From: Eubacterium sp.
GTDB taxonomy: Bacteria > Bacillota > Clostridia > Peptostreptococcales > Anaerovoracaceae
Direction: 5' to 3'
Assembly (NCBI GenBank): GCA_017419895.1
Contig: JAFOKI010000273.1
Coordinates: 1 to 7,082 of the forward strand
Length of the DNA: 7,082 bases
Shown: piece by piece, positions 6,398-7,082 of the stretch
Layout: each line of letters starts with the position of its first letter
Numbering within the stretch: position 1 is the first letter of the stretch
Program-made: the position numbers and the translations under genes
The notes under the pieces: model-generated
The model's input: the letters and a program-made list of their open reading frames with translations, nothing else
The model's database searches: none
Told to the model about the DNA's origin: nothing

Positions 6398-7082
6398 ATG
6401 GCAATTATAAAAGAGAAAAAAGGTTTCTTCGGCAGACTGTCCGAGAGGATCGGCGACGTGCTTTTCATGCGTTCGGAAGTCGACGAGAACATGCTTGACG
6501 ATCTTGAGGAAGTTCTCATCACTTCGGACATCGGCATGACTACAACAATGAATATCATGGACGGGCTGAGAGAGAAGGTAAAGAATGAGTTCATCACGAA
6601 CCCGAACCGTGTCAGAACGCTGCTCGCGCAGACGATAGCGGAGCTCATGGATAAGGGCGAGCGCTGCGAGCTTTGTAATAAATATCCGCTAGTTATCCTT
6701 ATGATAGGCATCAACGGCGGCGGCAAGACCACGACGATCGCGAAACTCGGACACCGTCTGAAATCCCAGGGCAAGACCGTAATGTTCGCCGCGGCAGACA
6801 CGTTCCGCGCGGCGGCGGGCGAGCAGCTCGAGATCTGGGGCGACAGGATCGGCATCAATACCGTGCGCCATCAGGAAGGCGCTGACCCGAGCGCTGTCAT
6901 TTTTGACGCGATCCAGTCTGCCAAGGCAAAGAATATCGACGTTCTGATATGTGACACAGCAGGGCGTCTTCAGAATAAACGCAATCTGATGGTCGAGCTC
7001 GAGAAGATGAACAAAGTCATCGGCAGGGAGTATCCCGAGGCAGAGCGTGAGACTCTCCTGATACTCGACGCCACGAACGGTA
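6398..7082 (+). CDS. ftsY: Signal recognition particle receptor FtsY (5' part)
   Basis: FtsY is the membrane-associated SRP GTPase that docks with the Ffh-RNA complex and delivers translating ribosomes to the Sec translocon. The first 228 residues are visible; the gene runs off the window end, so no stop is seen. The N-terminus is short and basic ([14 protein letters not shown]), lacking the long acidic A domain of E. coli FtsY, and leads straight into the N-domain four-helix bundle with [12 protein letters not shown] (residues 36-47). G-domain motifs are P-loop [10 protein letters not shown] (104-113), [12 protein letters not shown] (134-145), EGADPSAV (160-167) and DTAGRLQNK (186-194). The sequence stops at LLILDATNG (220-228), before the TKLDG motif. 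These features match FtsY rather than Ffh, which has GLQGSGKTT and a C-terminal M domain. Odd points are G in place of the usual V/S in the P-loop (GxNGxGKT), DATNG in place of DATTG, and a CELC pair (90-93) before the P-loop. It follows smc by 21 bases. Confidence 0.96.
   Translation, partial: MAIIKEKKGFFGRLSERIGDVLFMRSEVDENMLDDLEEVLITSDIGMTTTMNIMDGLREKVKNEFITNPNRVRTLLAQTIAELMDKGERCELCNKYPLVILMIGINGGGKTTTIAKLGHRLKSQGKTVMFAAADTFRAAAGEQLEIWGDRIGINTVRHQEGADPSAVIFDAIQSAKAKNIDVLICDTAGRLQNKRNLMVELEKMNKVIGREYPEAERETLLILDATNG

Noticed and set aside
6289..6858. A 189-codon open frame on the - strand opposite the smc end and ftsY
   Set aside because: It spans the smc-ftsY junction in antisense. Both + strand genes have strong motifs there, and the frame is serine-rich with no recognised family.

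Overview
The window looks like a chromosomal housekeeping segment from a Gram-positive anaerobe of the Bacillota, most likely the class Clostridia. This rests on three things: the gene order plsX-rnc-smc-ftsY, an SMC that matches the Bacillus/Clostridium type in length and motifs, and a lysine-rich, PPC-like surface protein of a kind common in gut and rumen Clostridia. I cannot name the genus from this sequence. All supported genes are on the + strand.

Layout. Positions 1-909 hold the 3' end of a gene for a large, probably exported protein made of repeated beta-sandwich-like modules, followed by a clear intrinsic terminator (937-962). A 220-base intergenic region follows. It carries an extended -10 promoter (about 1005-1013) and a roughly 110-base structured leader with two tiny possible uORFs. 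Then comes a tight co-directional cluster: plsX (1130-2122), rnc (2125-2826, 2 bases after plsX), smc (2816-6376, overlapping rnc by 11 bases) and ftsY (6398 to beyond the window end, 21 bases after smc). I see no terminator between them, so they probably form one transcription unit with translational coupling.

How the genes work together. The cluster links phospholipid synthesis (PlsX makes acyl-phosphate from acyl-ACP), RNA processing (RNase III), chromosome organisation (SMC) and membrane targeting of ribosomes (FtsY, the SRP receptor). The linkage is conserved in Bacillota, where fabD, fabG and acpP often sit between plsX and rnc. Here those genes are absent, and no rpmF precedes plsX.

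I found no undescribed system such as a defence island, mobile element, CRISPR array or RNA gene. The points most worth a second look are the plsX leader, the compaction of the plsX-rnc junction, the lysine-rich surface protein, and small sequence departures in FtsY.
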